Below are positions 9,213-18,109 of a stretch of DNA of 64,000 nt, piece by piece; the stretch's first letter is position 1; each line of letters starts with the position of its first letter. The translations under genes and the position numbers were made by a program. The notes under the pieces are model-generated. The model ran no database searches. It was not told where the DNA came from and saw only the letters and a program-made list of their open reading frames with translations. The DNA is from Acetivibrio thermocellus ATCC 27405 (GTDB lineage Bacteria > Bacillota > Clostridia > Acetivibrionales > Acetivibrionaceae), in contig NC_009012.1 in assembly GCF_000015865.1 (NCBI RefSeq), positions 2,163,081 to 2,227,080 of the forward strand. The letters are read 5' to 3'.

Positions 9213-10727
9213 AGATACAGAAAGATAATAAGATGTATCTAGAATTCTTTTTATTACATCAACAGTGTTGTTGCTGACCAACCACTTCTTCTCTCCAGGA
9301 TTATCTCCAAAATCTTTCCTTTCGACCTTTGCTTTCACGCTTGGCAAACTTACAGTTATTGTATTTTCGTTATCTTCAATCCTCGAACTTCCAACTTGAT
9401 AATTATGCAAAAATCCTGCATTTACATTAACATTCAATTTATCTATTCTGGCACTTCCATCCAGCCAATCACCATTAATATTGTTTAGATTAAATACAAT
9501 ATCTGAATCAGCTAATGGATAGCTTATTTCTCTCGATAATGCATAGTATGGTAAATCAAATTTCCTAAGAGTAGAATTTATAGGCTTTTCGGCTTTAACC
9601 ACTGTAGAAACAATATTATTTTTCAAATCATTTTCTAAAGGATTTTCTCCGTCTTCATTAATTGCAAATTCTATATATACATCAGTATTGGGCATTCTAA
9701 ACCCAGCATATAAACATGCTTCCTTGTCTTCTGCTGATATATTTATAGTCCCGCTCTGACTGGTTGACGAACCTCCAAATTCAAGTTCATAAGCATCAGC
9801 ATCCAACGGAACATCTTGACCATCGCTGTTTTTTGTAGTAATACTCCACCTAAATTTAACTCCTTCTAAGTCTGTATCGAAGTGAGATTTAACTTTTACA
9901 CCAACCAATACTTCGTTGCCTTCGGTTGAACTATCTGGTATTACATGGAAACTAACATCCAAATCATCATTCATATCAAACGGCCTAATGAGAAAAGATC
10001 TATAGTTGAGATTATTAAATCCATTCCAGTAGTAAAATGCTATACCGAGTCCCCACGCATGTTCTGTTGGAGGTTGTATTATATATAAAAAGTCTTCAAA
10101 ATTTTCCTTTAATCCTTCCGGTACATCAACTGCATTTTGTACAAAATAGTTTTTCTTACCTGTACAAGCTTCAACTTCATGAGGTTTAAAACTGGTAAAC
10201 TTGATCCATTTTTCTATATACTGAAAAGCATTATCCGTTAACGTTCTCTTTACAATATTTCCATTCTCGCTATATAGATATTTTACTTTTGAACCATTCC
10301 ATGGTTCTTTAACCCACATCTTATCTTTTGCAGCATGACCCTCATTATCATATGGAAAAGAGGGATTTGGAAAAACAGAACCATCCACTGCATACCCTAA
10401 AGCACGGTATTCGTCCTTACCATTAACTTTTTTAACCATATCTCGCCCTGCTGTCGTTGTCTTTTTACTAGCTTCTACATTATCACCGTATACAAATACT
10501 GGCCTGTTTGAAAACACATCCAAACCATATTGTGCAAGTTTATCATTTATATTCATACCATTTACTTCTAATGAATAGTAATTCTCATAGCCCATTTTTT
10601 CTAATAAAAAATTATTAGCATCATCTATTGCTTCTTTTGCACTATTATAGCTTATTGCATATGTATATGTACTCAAATACGATGCTAAAACAAATAACGA
10701 TATGATACAACATAATATTTTTTTCAT
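9198..10727 (-). CDS. 5' part of a split secreted protein (509 aa)
   Basis: It has a clear signal peptide (KKILCCIISLFVLASYLSTYTYA) and an AGGGGG ribosome binding site before the ATG. The body has no family I can name with confidence. From about residue 260 it looks like a beta-sandwich domain of the CARDB/Ig type (VKVKSHFDTDLEGVKFRWSI, PLENDLKNNIV). The frame ends at a TAA created by a 14-bp tandem duplication; without it the protein would continue into the frame at 8011-9201 for a total of 900 aa. It follows the stalk-domain gene by 43 bp and precedes the TadE-like gene, which suggests a surface or assembly role. As it stands the product is a truncated but possibly stable secreted protein. 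Confidence 0.75.
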   Translation of the reverse strand: MKKILCCIISLFVLASYLSTYTYAISYNSAKEAIDDANNFLLEKMGYENYYSLEVNGMNINDKLAQYGLDVFSNRPVFVYGDNVEASKKTTTAGRDMVKKVNGKDEYRALGYAVDGSVFPNPSFPYDNEGHAAKDKMWVKEPWNGSKVKYLYSENGNIVKRTLTDNAFQYIEKWIKFTSFKPHEVEACTGKKNYFVQNAVDVPEGLKENFEDFLYIIQPPTEHAWGLGIAFYYWNGFNNLNYRSFLIRPFDMNDDLDVSFHVIPDSSTEGNEVLVGVKVKSHFDTDLEGVKFRWSITTKNSDGQDVPLDADAYELEFGGSSTSQSGTINISAEDKEACLYAGFRMPNTDVYIEFAINEDGENPLENDLKNNIVSTVVKAEKPINSTLRKFDLPYYALSREISYPLADSDIVFNLNNINGDWLDGSARIDKLNVNVNAGFLHNYQVGSSRIEDNENTITVSLPSVKAKVERKDFGDNPGEKKWLVSNNTVDVIKRILDTSYYLSVSKKYR

Positions 10728-10770
10728 CGTATTTTGCCCCCTCAGAGCCTCAGAAATCTACTCTCATGTT

Positions 10771-11580
10771 CTAAAAAGGTTTGAATCCTTTTTTATATAT
10801 ATACAAAGAAATTGTAGATCCTCTCATTGGCCATGACTTAGCTAAATGCAAATATTGGCCTGTCTTTTCGTCATAAAAATACCTTGCTTCAATAACATCC
10901 GTATCCTTTACCTTTGACCTCACAAGACTCATAATCTCTTTTACCGTCTCTTCACTCAACCTTTGTAACAATATTTTCTCCATATCATCTTTCTGTTTTT
11001 CAACATTCTTTCTCAAAAAAGATATCGTAAACGTTGCTTCATAGCTATAATCTTCATCTGCACCCGCAACCATTAAATCAATACCTTTCGGTACAATAAA
11101 CCCGGCTACTTCCCTTGTATCGCCTTCAACTTCCACTTTTCCTGTCTTGTTTGTATCTATGTACACAGTTTTAATTTCATCTTTCCACCTAACAGTTGCA
11201 CCAAATGCTTCCGCCACATAACGGGCCGGTACAAATGTCCTTCCATTTATCAATAACGCTTCCGTATCCATTTGCTTCTTTTGACCGTTCAACTGATATT
11301 CTCTTTTCCCAATAAGCAACTCCAATGTCGTTCCACTCATTTTAAATACTGCTTTTTTCGCATTTCCATCCCACGTTACTGTTGCTCCCAAAGCTTCTCC
11401 AATAAACCTTGCTGGTGTCTGCGTCCTTCCATTCGCATCGATGAACGGCTTCTCATCCGGAAAATACAACTCTTCTCCATTTACAACCACACGAAGCGGT
11501 ATATTAATCGCAAAAGTGATATTTGAAAAAAGTATAGTTACTATAAATATTGTTAATATTAATTTTGCAGATTTTCTCAT
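10771..11580 (-). CDS. Secreted copper-amine-oxidase N-terminal-domain (stalk) protein, copy 2
   Basis: A 269-aa protein with a signal peptide (KSAKLILTIFIVTILFSNITFA). The Cu_amine_oxidN1 domain covers about residues 24-150: IPLRVVVNGEELYFPDEKPF, TPARFIGEALGATVTWDG, and FVPARYVAEAFGATVRWKD ending in VYID. The last 110 residues are unrecognised. It is the paralogue of 1434-2405 with the same gene order (giant coiled-coil protein, lipoprotein, stalk protein), but the C-terminal tails are unrelated, so the stalk seems to be the conserved part. It sits 51 bp after the lipoprotein gene in what looks like one transcription unit. Confidence 0.8.
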   Translation of the reverse strand: MRKSAKLILTIFIVTILFSNITFAINIPLRVVVNGEELYFPDEKPFIDANGRTQTPARFIGEALGATVTWDGNAKKAVFKMSGTTLELLIGKREYQLNGQKKQMDTEALLINGRTFVPARYVAEAFGATVRWKDEIKTVYIDTNKTGKVEVEGDTREVAGFIVPKGIDLMVAGADEDYSYEATFTISFLRKNVEKQKDDMEKILLQRLSEETVKEIMSLVRSKVKDTDVIEARYFYDEKTGQYLHLAKSWPMRGSTISLYIYKKGFKPF

Positions 11581-11631
11581 TTTAAGCCCTCCATTTTACT
11601 ATAGTCTTTATTAACATAGAGACTGATAACC

Positions 11632-12225
11632 TTATTCTCCTTTATTATCTTTTTTATTATCTTTTTTAAAAAAGTGTTTAATTTCATTTATTTTCTCACC
11701 ATTTTCATCAACTTCATATATGTATACACCATCCATTAATATAATTCCTATTACGCAACCTTTGCTTTCAGCGTTTAAGCAGTAAACTACTTCAGAAGTA
11801 TCTAATTCTTCGAGCAATGTCATATAATCATCAATTACAATGCAATCAACACTAGATACATTAGATGCCACCCAATGTTCAGCATATAGCAAGTCTTTAG
11901 TTCTATTCGCTTTTGTTAATAATTTTCCACCAGTATATGGATTTATAATATCTTCTTTATATTCGCTTCCTAATGTGCTTAGAACTCCCGCATAATCACC
12001 GGTTTTTGTAAAATCTCTCTTGTCTGTAGCATCAATAACATATTCTAAAAATTTTTCCGCATTTGTCTTTACTTCTTTATCCCCTATACCATGTGTACTT
12101 TGTGACAAATCTGTTTTTGGTTCTCCAATAGAATGGTTCTTTTTTACCTCATCACCTCCACAAGCAGCTAATAAAGAAATAGTACAAAAAATAATCATTA
12201 CAAAAATTACTTTTGCTTTGTTCAT
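11632..12225 (-). CDS. Putative lipoprotein, copy 2
   Basis: A 197-aa protein with signal peptide and lipobox LLAAC near residue 21, then a polar linker. It is paralogous to 2448-3041 (shared NAEKFLEYVIDA, DYAG, NPYTGGK, DCIVIDDYMT, SKGCVIG, NEIKHFFKK). Divergence is spread along the whole gene, unlike the adjacent giant genes whose first two thirds are nearly identical. The C-terminus ends in a lysine/asparagine repeat (KKDNKKDNKGE). No enzymatic motif is visible. It is probably anchored in the membrane outer leaflet and works with its giant coiled-coil neighbour. Confidence 0.75.
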   Translation of the reverse strand: MNKAKVIFVMIIFCTISLLAACGGDEVKKNHSIGEPKTDLSQSTHGIGDKEVKTNAEKFLEYVIDATDKRDFTKTGDYAGVLSTLGSEYKEDIINPYTGGKLLTKANRTKDLLYAEHWVASNVSSVDCIVIDDYMTLLEELDTSEVVYCLNAESKGCVIGIILMDGVYIYEVDENGEKINEIKHFFKKDNKKDNKGE

Positions 12226-12261
12226 TCCACAACATTCCTTTCCTTCTAAAATTATTTTTCG

Positions 12262-15200
12262 TTAATATCCTTTATACAGGACAACATCTAACTCTATTCT
12301 TTTTCCATCTTCGGTTCTGAACTCTTTTGGCATAAAAGGTTTTGTCGCAAACAAATATTTTATAGAAACTGAAGATTCAATACGCATATACGTACTACAT
12401 TCTGACATTTTAAAAGTTTTATTCCCAGATACATTTCTCATATTCACTTGAATCAAATCAGCTATTCTTTTTATTTTCACATCTTTGTCTGTAAAAAGTA
12501 GAAATAACCTAAGGTAATCAACGTATTTCATGGAGAGAAAAGACCCTTTAAGGTTTGTTTTCATTACTTCTGAATCACTTGTATTACCTATAGAATCAAT
12601 AAATTTATCAACTTCTTCTTTTCCTTTCTCAGCTGTTTCTTTAAATTTTTTTTCAAATTTTTCAATTAAATCTTTCTTATACTCTCTAATTTTTGTTTTT
12701 ATATTAAGTTTCACTTCATTTTTTGCTTTTTGAATAGTATTAAAAATCATGCTATTTATTTTTTTGCTAGTTTCATCTACATTATATCCAAGCAACTCCT
12801 TTCCTTCCGCAAGTTCAACAGTCAACTCAGCAATTACCTCTTTAAGATTTCTATTTTTATATTCTTGCAAAAAATCTGTATAATCTACTCCCAGAATAAT
12901 TTCAGGCACATAGCTACCCAAAGTACTATTCTCAACAATTTTCATTTCTTCTTGAAGCAAAACTTGAACTTCGTTGCTAATTTGATTCATTATATCTCCT
13001 ATTTCACCTTCACCATTAAAGTATACGCTTGCTTCAAAATCGCTAAAAATATTTTCAGCCGAATACATATTTTCTTTTAAAGGATTTTCAATACTTGCAA
13101 AAGCTTTATCAACCAACAGGTCAACTTTAGAATCAATGTAATCAGAAATAGTTATACTTGCACTTTTTAGAAAATCTTCTACTTTATTTTCTGTATAGTC
13201 AATAACTTGCTTAGCTGCATTCCGTGCTATATTTTTTGTATTTTCTACAATTTCATTTGTAATTATTTTAGAAAACCCATCAATATCCGTTATCCACGTA
13301 TTTCTCGTTTTAAATATCGGTACACTATCCCCTTTCAACAGCAGGTACACATCAAACAAAGACTCAGCCATTGCCCAAGCCATCATAATCAATGTATGTA
13401 CAATTGGTACACCTACACCGCCGGTCCACCCAGCCACAACGGTAGCAACCTCTAATGCAGTATTAAACTTATATGGATCCGTATATATAGCTATAACATT
13501 CAACGCAAACCTAACAAGAGTAATCTGTGCCTTTACTGCATTTATATTCTCCTTTTCACTTTCAAATCCCCCTAAAATATACTCTACATCCGCATGGTTC
13601 GCGTCAAAGAAAACCGGCCTGTTTTTCATCAAATTTCCTCTTAAATCCAGGTCTTTCTCCAAATCCGTGGTGTAATTCGCAAAGCTTCCCATTATGTACT
13701 CATTTATATATATTTCATCTCTCAAATTATAGATACCGTCCATAAATATTTCTGATATACCCGAAAGAAAATCCAATCCGCTCTTTGAAAACTCCGTATT
13801 ATCCTTCGAGAACGATGTCTTACTCAAATCCACCGCGCCAAGCTCTTTTCCGGTTGAAGTTCCTCCACTCTTCCCTCCTGAAGCTATAATACCAAGTATA
13901 TTCTTTACATGTTCCATGTCATTTTTTATTTCTTCCAGTTCCGTCCGTTTATACCCATTTTTCGACGGTACATCCTCCGGCATTGTCTTCTTGTTTTCCT
14001 TTACCGGATTTTCATCCTCGGGTCCGCCTTTTTTCGTAAAATCACTTATGGAATCCCTCGGATCCTTTTCTCCTTCCTTGGGTTTGTCAGAAATTATACC
14101 CTTGTCTGCATAATAATCAATAGGATCACCATTGACTTTACCTTTATACTCTGCTATTTTCGCCTTCACCGTCTCAATATTAAGCCTTGCACGCACTTCA
14201 TCTATATCCGGAATTGCATCCCCAAAATCACTCAAACCAAGTTCTTTCATTCTCGCATTTTCTATACAATTCTTTATATCATTCAGCAGAGCAAGGTTGT
14301 GATTAAGCTCGGCAATCTTGGGAGTCAAATCCTCTGCCGATATCCTTTCTTTCTTGCTTCCAAGGTCAAGCCTTGTGGTGTTCGAAAATTCATTCGTTTC
14401 TCCTTCCAGCTTCTCATTTATTTGGTCAATCTTTGCCACAGTCTCTACCGACTTTTTCATTACAGTCTCAAGTGCATTCCTTGCTTCCTCTACAGCTTTT
14501 ATGGTTTTGTCAATATAACCTATTAATCTATCGTTAACGTTCTTTATAAGTGTCTTCTTATCCTCCAATTCTTTTTTATTTGCTTTTATTTTTTCTTTCA
14601 GCTCGTCTATTTCTTCTTCAATCTCATCCTTCGAATCCTCAAGATCCTTTATCAAACTTTCAATCTCTTTTATCCTGTTTTCCTCGTTTGATACATCCAC
14701 TTCACCGGACTCATCATCTTCAGCCTCTTTTTTCTTTTCCTCTATCTGCTTCTTGAGGTCTTTGATTTCATTCTTGTATCCATCTATTTCTTCTTCTATT
14801 TCTTCCAACTTTTCTTCCTTATCTTCTATCTCTTTCTCCATGTCCTTTATCGCTTTTTCCAACTTAACTTTTTGCAATATATATTGCGCAGCCAAATCCA
14901 ACTGATTTGGTATATTTGCATCTGTGGCAAATTTATTGACCGTCACCATATTATCTGAGGCTTTAACCTCATTTTCCTTAATCTCCGTTAAATTCTTGTC
15001 AACATCAAGCTTCTCCTTTAAAATATCAGCCTGCTTCTTAAAATCCTTCAAAGCAAGAAATTTATCCATAAGTCCTTCAGACAATTCCTTCGGACCTCTG
15101 TATTTCATATATTCCAGTATCTGCGCTCTTAAAACCTCCGGCTCCGACAGGTTATATATTGGTTGAACTTTAACATTTTCAATTTTATAATCATACAAAT

Positions 15201-15570
15201 CCAAAGATTTTTCCTCTTTTTTCTTGTCCACTCCCAAAAACTTCTTTATATTTTTAACGGTTTCCGATTCATTTATGGTGTCAAGAGTTGATTCCGCTTT
15301 TGTTTTGTGTTCTTTAATACCTTCAACCATCAAATTTCTTTCAAGATAATATATTATTTCCTCCATCAACAAGTCGGGATCATCACTGGACAGAGCCATA
15401 AGACCATATAGCTCTTTCAACAAATAATTATAATTGGCAAGAGCTGACTTTGCCGATATATCCAGGGCACTTTCGATTTGTGTCTGTGCCGCCTTTATTC
15501 TCGTTCCTTCAACCAATATAGCGGGGATGGCAATCGTTATCAACAAAACAACACACAAAAAAATTGACAT
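12262..15570 (-). CDS. Giant TadG/DUF5702-like coiled-coil surface protein, copy 2
   Basis: An 1102-aa protein starting MSIFLCVVLLITIAIPAIL at an ATG with a modest AAAGG site. Architecture: N-terminal membrane helix and TadG/DUF5702-type ESALDISAKSALANYNYLLKEL segment, coiled coil at about 230-355, a hydrophobic patch near 740-770 (IVHTLIMMAWAMAESLFDVYL) and an alpha-helical C-terminus. Compared with copy 1 the first ~760 residues differ at only a handful of places, mostly in one coiled-coil patch (KEIEDKEEKLEEIEEEIDG). After ITDIDGFSK they drop to clear but modest similarity. The codons just before the ATG read K-K-T-K-G-stop, resembling the KKxxG cleavage motif of the neighbouring TadE protein. 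The function is unknown; a surface or pseudopilin-like scaffold is inferred. Confidence 0.8.
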   Translation of the reverse strand: MSIFLCVVLLITIAIPAILVEGTRIKAAQTQIESALDISAKSALANYNYLLKELYGLMALSSDDPDLLMEEIIYYLERNLMVEGIKEHKTKAESTLDTINESETVKNIKKFLGVDKKKEEKSLDLYDYKIENVKVQPIYNLSEPEVLRAQILEYMKYRGPKELSEGLMDKFLALKDFKKQADILKEKLDVDKNLTEIKENEVKASDNMVTVNKFATDANIPNQLDLAAQYILQKVKLEKAIKDMEKEIEDKEEKLEEIEEEIDGYKNEIKDLKKQIEEKKKEAEDDESGEVDVSNEENRIKEIESLIKDLEDSKDEIEEEIDELKEKIKANKKELEDKKTLIKNVNDRLIGYIDKTIKAVEEARNALETVMKKSVETVAKIDQINEKLEGETNEFSNTTRLDLGSKKERISAEDLTPKIAELNHNLALLNDIKNCIENARMKELGLSDFGDAIPDIDEVRARLNIETVKAKIAEYKGKVNGDPIDYYADKGIISDKPKEGEKDPRDSISDFTKKGGPEDENPVKENKKTMPEDVPSKNGYKRTELEEIKNDMEHVKNILGIIASGGKSGGTSTGKELGAVDLSKTSFSKDNTEFSKSGLDFLSGISEIFMDGIYNLRDEIYINEYIMGSFANYTTDLEKDLDLRGNLMKNRPVFFDANHADVEYILGGFESEKENINAVKAQITLVRFALNVIAIYTDPYKFNTALEVATVVAGWTGGVGVPIVHTLIMMAWAMAESLFDVYLLLKGDSVPIFKTRNTWITDIDGFSKIITNEIVENTKNIARNAAKQVIDYTENKVEDFLKSASITISDYIDSKVDLLVDKAFASIENPLKENMYSAENIFSDFEASVYFNGEGEIGDIMNQISNEVQVLLQEEMKIVENSTLGSYVPEIILGVDYTDFLQEYKNRNLKEVIAELTVELAEGKELLGYNVDETSKKINSMIFNTIQKAKNEVKLNIKTKIREYKKDLIEKFEKKFKETAEKGKEEVDKFIDSIGNTSDSEVMKTNLKGSFLSMKYVDYLRLFLLFTDKDVKIKRIADLIQVNMRNVSGNKTFKMSECSTYMRIESSVSIKYLFATKPFMPKEFRTEDGKRIELDVVLYKGY

Positions 15571-15597
15571 TTAACCTTTTGTTTTCTTAAAAAACCT

Positions 15598-15647
15598 CAC
15601 TACGATTTTATCCCCCCATTCCCTTAAAAACTTCGTAGTGCTTTTTT
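15598..15647 (-). promoter_or_regulatory. Leader hairpin with T-run upstream of giant gene copy 2
   Basis: CACTACGA (15598-15605) and TCGTAGTG (15633-15640) repeat the hairpin found before copy 1, again followed by AGGTTTTTT on the minus strand just upstream of the start codon. Either an attenuator or a terminator; conservation may simply reflect the recent duplication. Confidence 0.55.
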
Positions 15648-15694
15648 ATACATTCAGTTACAAATTTCACCTGCAAACAGATTTAACAATAAAC

Positions 15695-15723
15695 ATTATA
15701 GTATAAAATAGCAAATATGCCAA
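15695..15723 (-). promoter_or_regulatory. Sigma-A-type promoter for giant gene copy 2
   Basis: TTGGCA (15718-15723), 17-bp spacer, TATAAT (15695-15700) on the minus strand, about 125 bp upstream of the ATG, identical in layout to the copy 1 promoter. Confidence 0.75.
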
Positions 15724-15902
15724 TATGGTTTTTCATTTATATCATCTCAAATTGATAACAAAAACGGAACAAATTTTCAGCAAAAAACTCGCAGTAATTT
15801 ACCTCTGCACTTCGAAACTTTTCACAATTCATAACTTTTATACATATATCGACGTTTCAGGCCTGAAATTGCAATTTAGTAATAAAAATTACGGTAATAA
15901 AA

Positions 15903-15930
15903 ATTATAGTATAAAACAGCAAATATGCAA
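15903..15930 (-). promoter_or_regulatory. Second, upstream promoter-like element
   Basis: TTGCAT (15925-15930), 16-bp spacer and TATAAT (15903-15908) lie in a stretch closely resembling the proximal promoter (TATTTGCTGTTTTATAC in the spacer versus TATTTGCTATTTTATAC). It looks like a partial duplication of the promoter 200 bp further upstream. The rest of the 480-bp gap holds the hairpin and a terminator. Confidence 0.5.
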
Positions 15931-15956
15931 TATAATTTTTAAAACTCCGCAAAACA

Positions 15957-15985
15957 TAAAAAAAAACGGAAGCCGAAAACTTCCG
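15957..15985 (-). terminator. Terminator after the lipoprotein gene at 16053
   Basis: The minus strand reads ACGGAAG, loop TTTTCGG, CTTCCGT followed by eight or more T. The stem arms are 15979-15985 and 15965-15971. Confidence 0.8.
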
Positions 15986-16052
15986 TCATCTTCCCAAATC
16001 ACATATATGTCATCACCCATCCATATCACTATTATAATTAACAATCATCATA

Positions 16053-17015
16053 TTACTTACTCTTCTCAACCAAATTCTCTCTAAACTCTGCAACTTCATC
16101 AGTCAATTTATACCCATTTTTATCCAAAACCTTCATATAGTCCTTCACAACCTCATAAAACCCTCCACTATTTTCACTTTCCAAAAACTTAATATAAGCT
16201 TCCTTTGCCCCGGCATCCATCACCTTCGAATTATATTCAAACAGCGGTGTGTTATTGAGCCCAAACAGCGTAAAAGTCAAATACTTGCGATACAGTTCCT
16301 TTACCTTGCCGACTTTCGCCGAATCCTCATACCGCTTTATAAACTTTTCCTGATTCAATGCCCTTTTAAGCACCTCATCCCAACCGACAACAAGAGCTGC
16401 ATCCTTTGCCGGAGGATTGTTTGATTCCTCCGCCATTATGTTAATATACTCCTTGACATCTTCAGTTACATATTCACTGTATTTTTTATACACTTCATAG
16501 TCAATAACGGGAAAAAACATCCCTTCCGCCGTTTCCACCCTGTACCCGCTGTTTTTTGTCTTACTTAAAAGTTCTCTTACCTTTTCATCTTCAATTTCAT
16601 AAACTTTGCCCAAATCAAAACCTTGAGTGTATACTTCGCTCATTTTGACTTGTATAGTTTCATCATTATAAAATCGTTTTTCAATATTCGGCAAAAATTC
16701 TTGCTGCAACTTTTCAAGCCTGTCCAGCATTTCAGCCGCTTTTTCTTTGGAAACTACAGAAATATTTTCGTCCAAAAAATCAATAACTTCGGGCAGTTTC
16801 GCACCGGTTTTTGCCAAAGCCCGAAAATTTTCCATTATTCTCTCCTCACGGGGCTCGTTATTTGCCGCCGGCATGTCACTTTCCTGCAAGTTAACGTCGT
16901 TTACACCGCCTCGGGTTTTAACCGGACCACATCCTGCAAATATTCCTCCCATAAATATCCCAATAGACAAAACTAACGGGGCCGTTTTTACAAAATATTT
17001 CTTGTTAAACTCCAT
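16053..17015 (-). CDS. Putative lipoprotein, 320 aa
   Basis: A signal peptide with lipobox (GGIFAGC) marks it as a membrane-anchored lipoprotein. I chose the ATG at 17013-17015 because AGAAGG lies about six bases upstream; a GTG two codons earlier is also possible. The mature part is mainly alpha-helical and rich in Lys/Glu, with segments such as AAEMLDRLEKLQQEFLPNIE and VKEYINIMAEESNN. I recognise no family. It has its own terminator at 15957-15985, so it is separate from the surface locus that follows, though it shares strand and a likely cell-envelope location. Confidence 0.75.
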   Translation of the reverse strand: MEFNKKYFVKTAPLVLSIGIFMGGIFAGCGPVKTRGGVNDVNLQESDMPAANNEPREERIMENFRALAKTGAKLPEVIDFLDENISVVSKEKAAEMLDRLEKLQQEFLPNIEKRFYNDETIQVKMSEVYTQGFDLGKVYEIEDEKVRELLSKTKNSGYRVETAEGMFFPVIDYEVYKKYSEYVTEDVKEYINIMAEESNNPPAKDAALVVGWDEVLKRALNQEKFIKRYEDSAKVGKVKELYRKYLTFTLFGLNNTPLFEYNSKVMDAGAKEAYIKFLESENSGGFYEVVKDYMKVLDKNGYKLTDEVAEFRENLVEKSK

Positions 17016-17195
17016 TGTCACCTTCTACCACTCCTTTGGTTTTCCATATTGACTAAAGCAAGTTCCGTAACAGAGTATTCATGCAATCTGCAACAGATCA
17101 GAACAATAAAACCGTCTACCCCGTTACAATCCATATCCTCATATATAATAGACGAAACAGAGAGCAATATTGTTTCTTTAAGTTTTTTGCAGCAT

Positions 17196-17239
17196 AAAAA
17201 AATCCCCAAAAGCTTTTATGCAAAGCTCCTGAGGATTTC
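17196..17239 (-). terminator. Terminator after the gene at 17259
   Basis: The minus strand forms AAATCCTCAGGAGCTTT / AAAGCTTTTGGGGATTT followed by TTTTTTT. The gap 17016-17195 otherwise shows nothing I can support. Confidence 0.75.
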
Positions 17240-17258
17240 ATTCAGGCCGGATTGAACC

Positions 17259-17768
17259 TCATCCTTCCTGGTAAAAACTTAATACATAAACCTTGTTGCC
17301 ACATTTGAAGAAAAACTGTTCCCATGCAAATTCATCAACCCATGCAGGTTCTGTTATTAATTTATATACTTCCACATTTTCACCCTCAAAAAATTTCTCC
17401 AATAGCTCCAGCAACCCATTAAAAACCCGGTTGCTTTCTCTGTGTTTCTGTGCCGGCATTGTGTTGCCGTCTTCATCCTGGATGGATACCTCAAAATTGC
17501 GCATGCTGAATACATTAAAGAACCAATGACTGCACGACTCAAACAAATCGCTTCTCCAATCATCCAATTCTCTCAGGCTATCAAATCTTGTCCCATGTTT
17601 GCTTATGGGACTTTCGTTGAAAAATCTCTCCGCACATTCATCCAGACTGCTTACGTTATCGTATTCAATAAATTTGTAGGTATATGAGTAAAGCACTCCA
17701 TAAAAACTTATAATATTTGTAAGGGCGTCCAAATATCCCACAATCCTGTTATACACCTCAACCTTCAT
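17259..17768 (-). CDS. Hypothetical protein, 169 aa
   Basis: A soluble acidic protein without signal peptide or membrane segment, rich in aromatic residues (FIEYDN, HWFFNVFSMRNF, FAWEQFFFKCG). The small size, acidity and aromatic content resemble the loose group of contact-dependent immunity or SMI1/KNR4-like proteins, but no diagnostic motif is visible and no toxin gene lies beside it. The start is supported by AGGGGGAT about eight bases before the ATG. It is transcribed alone: a possible promoter lies at 17840-17868 and a terminator at 17196-17239. I do not recognise a family. Confidence 0.65.
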   Translation of the reverse strand: MKVEVYNRIVGYLDALTNIISFYGVLYSYTYKFIEYDNVSSLDECAERFFNESPISKHGTRFDSLRELDDWRSDLFESCSHWFFNVFSMRNFEVSIQDEDGNTMPAQKHRESNRVFNGLLELLEKFFEGENVEVYKLITEPAWVDEFAWEQFFFKCGNKVYVLSFYQEG

Positions 17769-17839
17769 AACTCATATCCCCCTAAAAAATACATAATTAA
17801 TAGAAACAATTCGGTATATTATCTGTAGTTTTCATCATT

Positions 17840-17868
17840 AGTTTACTACCGGCAACCAAAACAGTCAA
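17840..17868 (-). promoter_or_regulatory. Possible promoter for the 169-aa gene
   Basis: TTGACT (17863-17868), 17-bp spacer and TAAACT (17840-17845) on the minus strand, about 70 bp before the start codon. The -10 box is only a 4/6 match. The rest of the 340-bp gap up to xynC holds only the xynC terminator hairpin. Confidence 0.4.
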
Positions 17869-18014
17869 GTAATAACAATTTACGTTTTTCAATCTCATCA
17901 AGATGACGGATTTTCTCGTTCATTCCATCCGTTTTTAGCTTTTACAAATACAACTCCAATGCAATCTTTAACCTTGATGCTATATCCTACCTCGGGCGGT
18001 CATGTATTAAAAGG

Positions 18015-18043
18015 GGGGCAACCTGGCCTTCAGCCATTGCCCC
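18015..18043 (-). terminator. Probable terminator downstream of xynC
   Basis: GGGGCAA (18015-18021) and TTGCCCC (18037-18043) form a 7-bp stem with an inner TGGC/GCCA pair; the minus strand continues into CCTTTTAA, a weak U-tract. It lies 67 bp beyond the xynC stop codon. Confidence 0.55.
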
Positions 18044-18109
18044 ACTGAATTTTGTCACAAATATCTATTAGGCAGATATGCAAGCACAACGGTTTTCATC
18101 TGTTTTTGA

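Noticed and set aside
13909-14526. Long plus-strand frames inside the giant coiled-coil genes (also 4732-5208)
   Set aside because: They are antisense shadows of charged helical coding sequence, present in both copies only because the sense genes are duplicated; no ribosome binding site.
17018-17209. 63-aa minus-strand frame
   Set aside because: No ribosome binding site and it overlaps both the terminator of the 17259 gene and the start of the lipoprotein gene.
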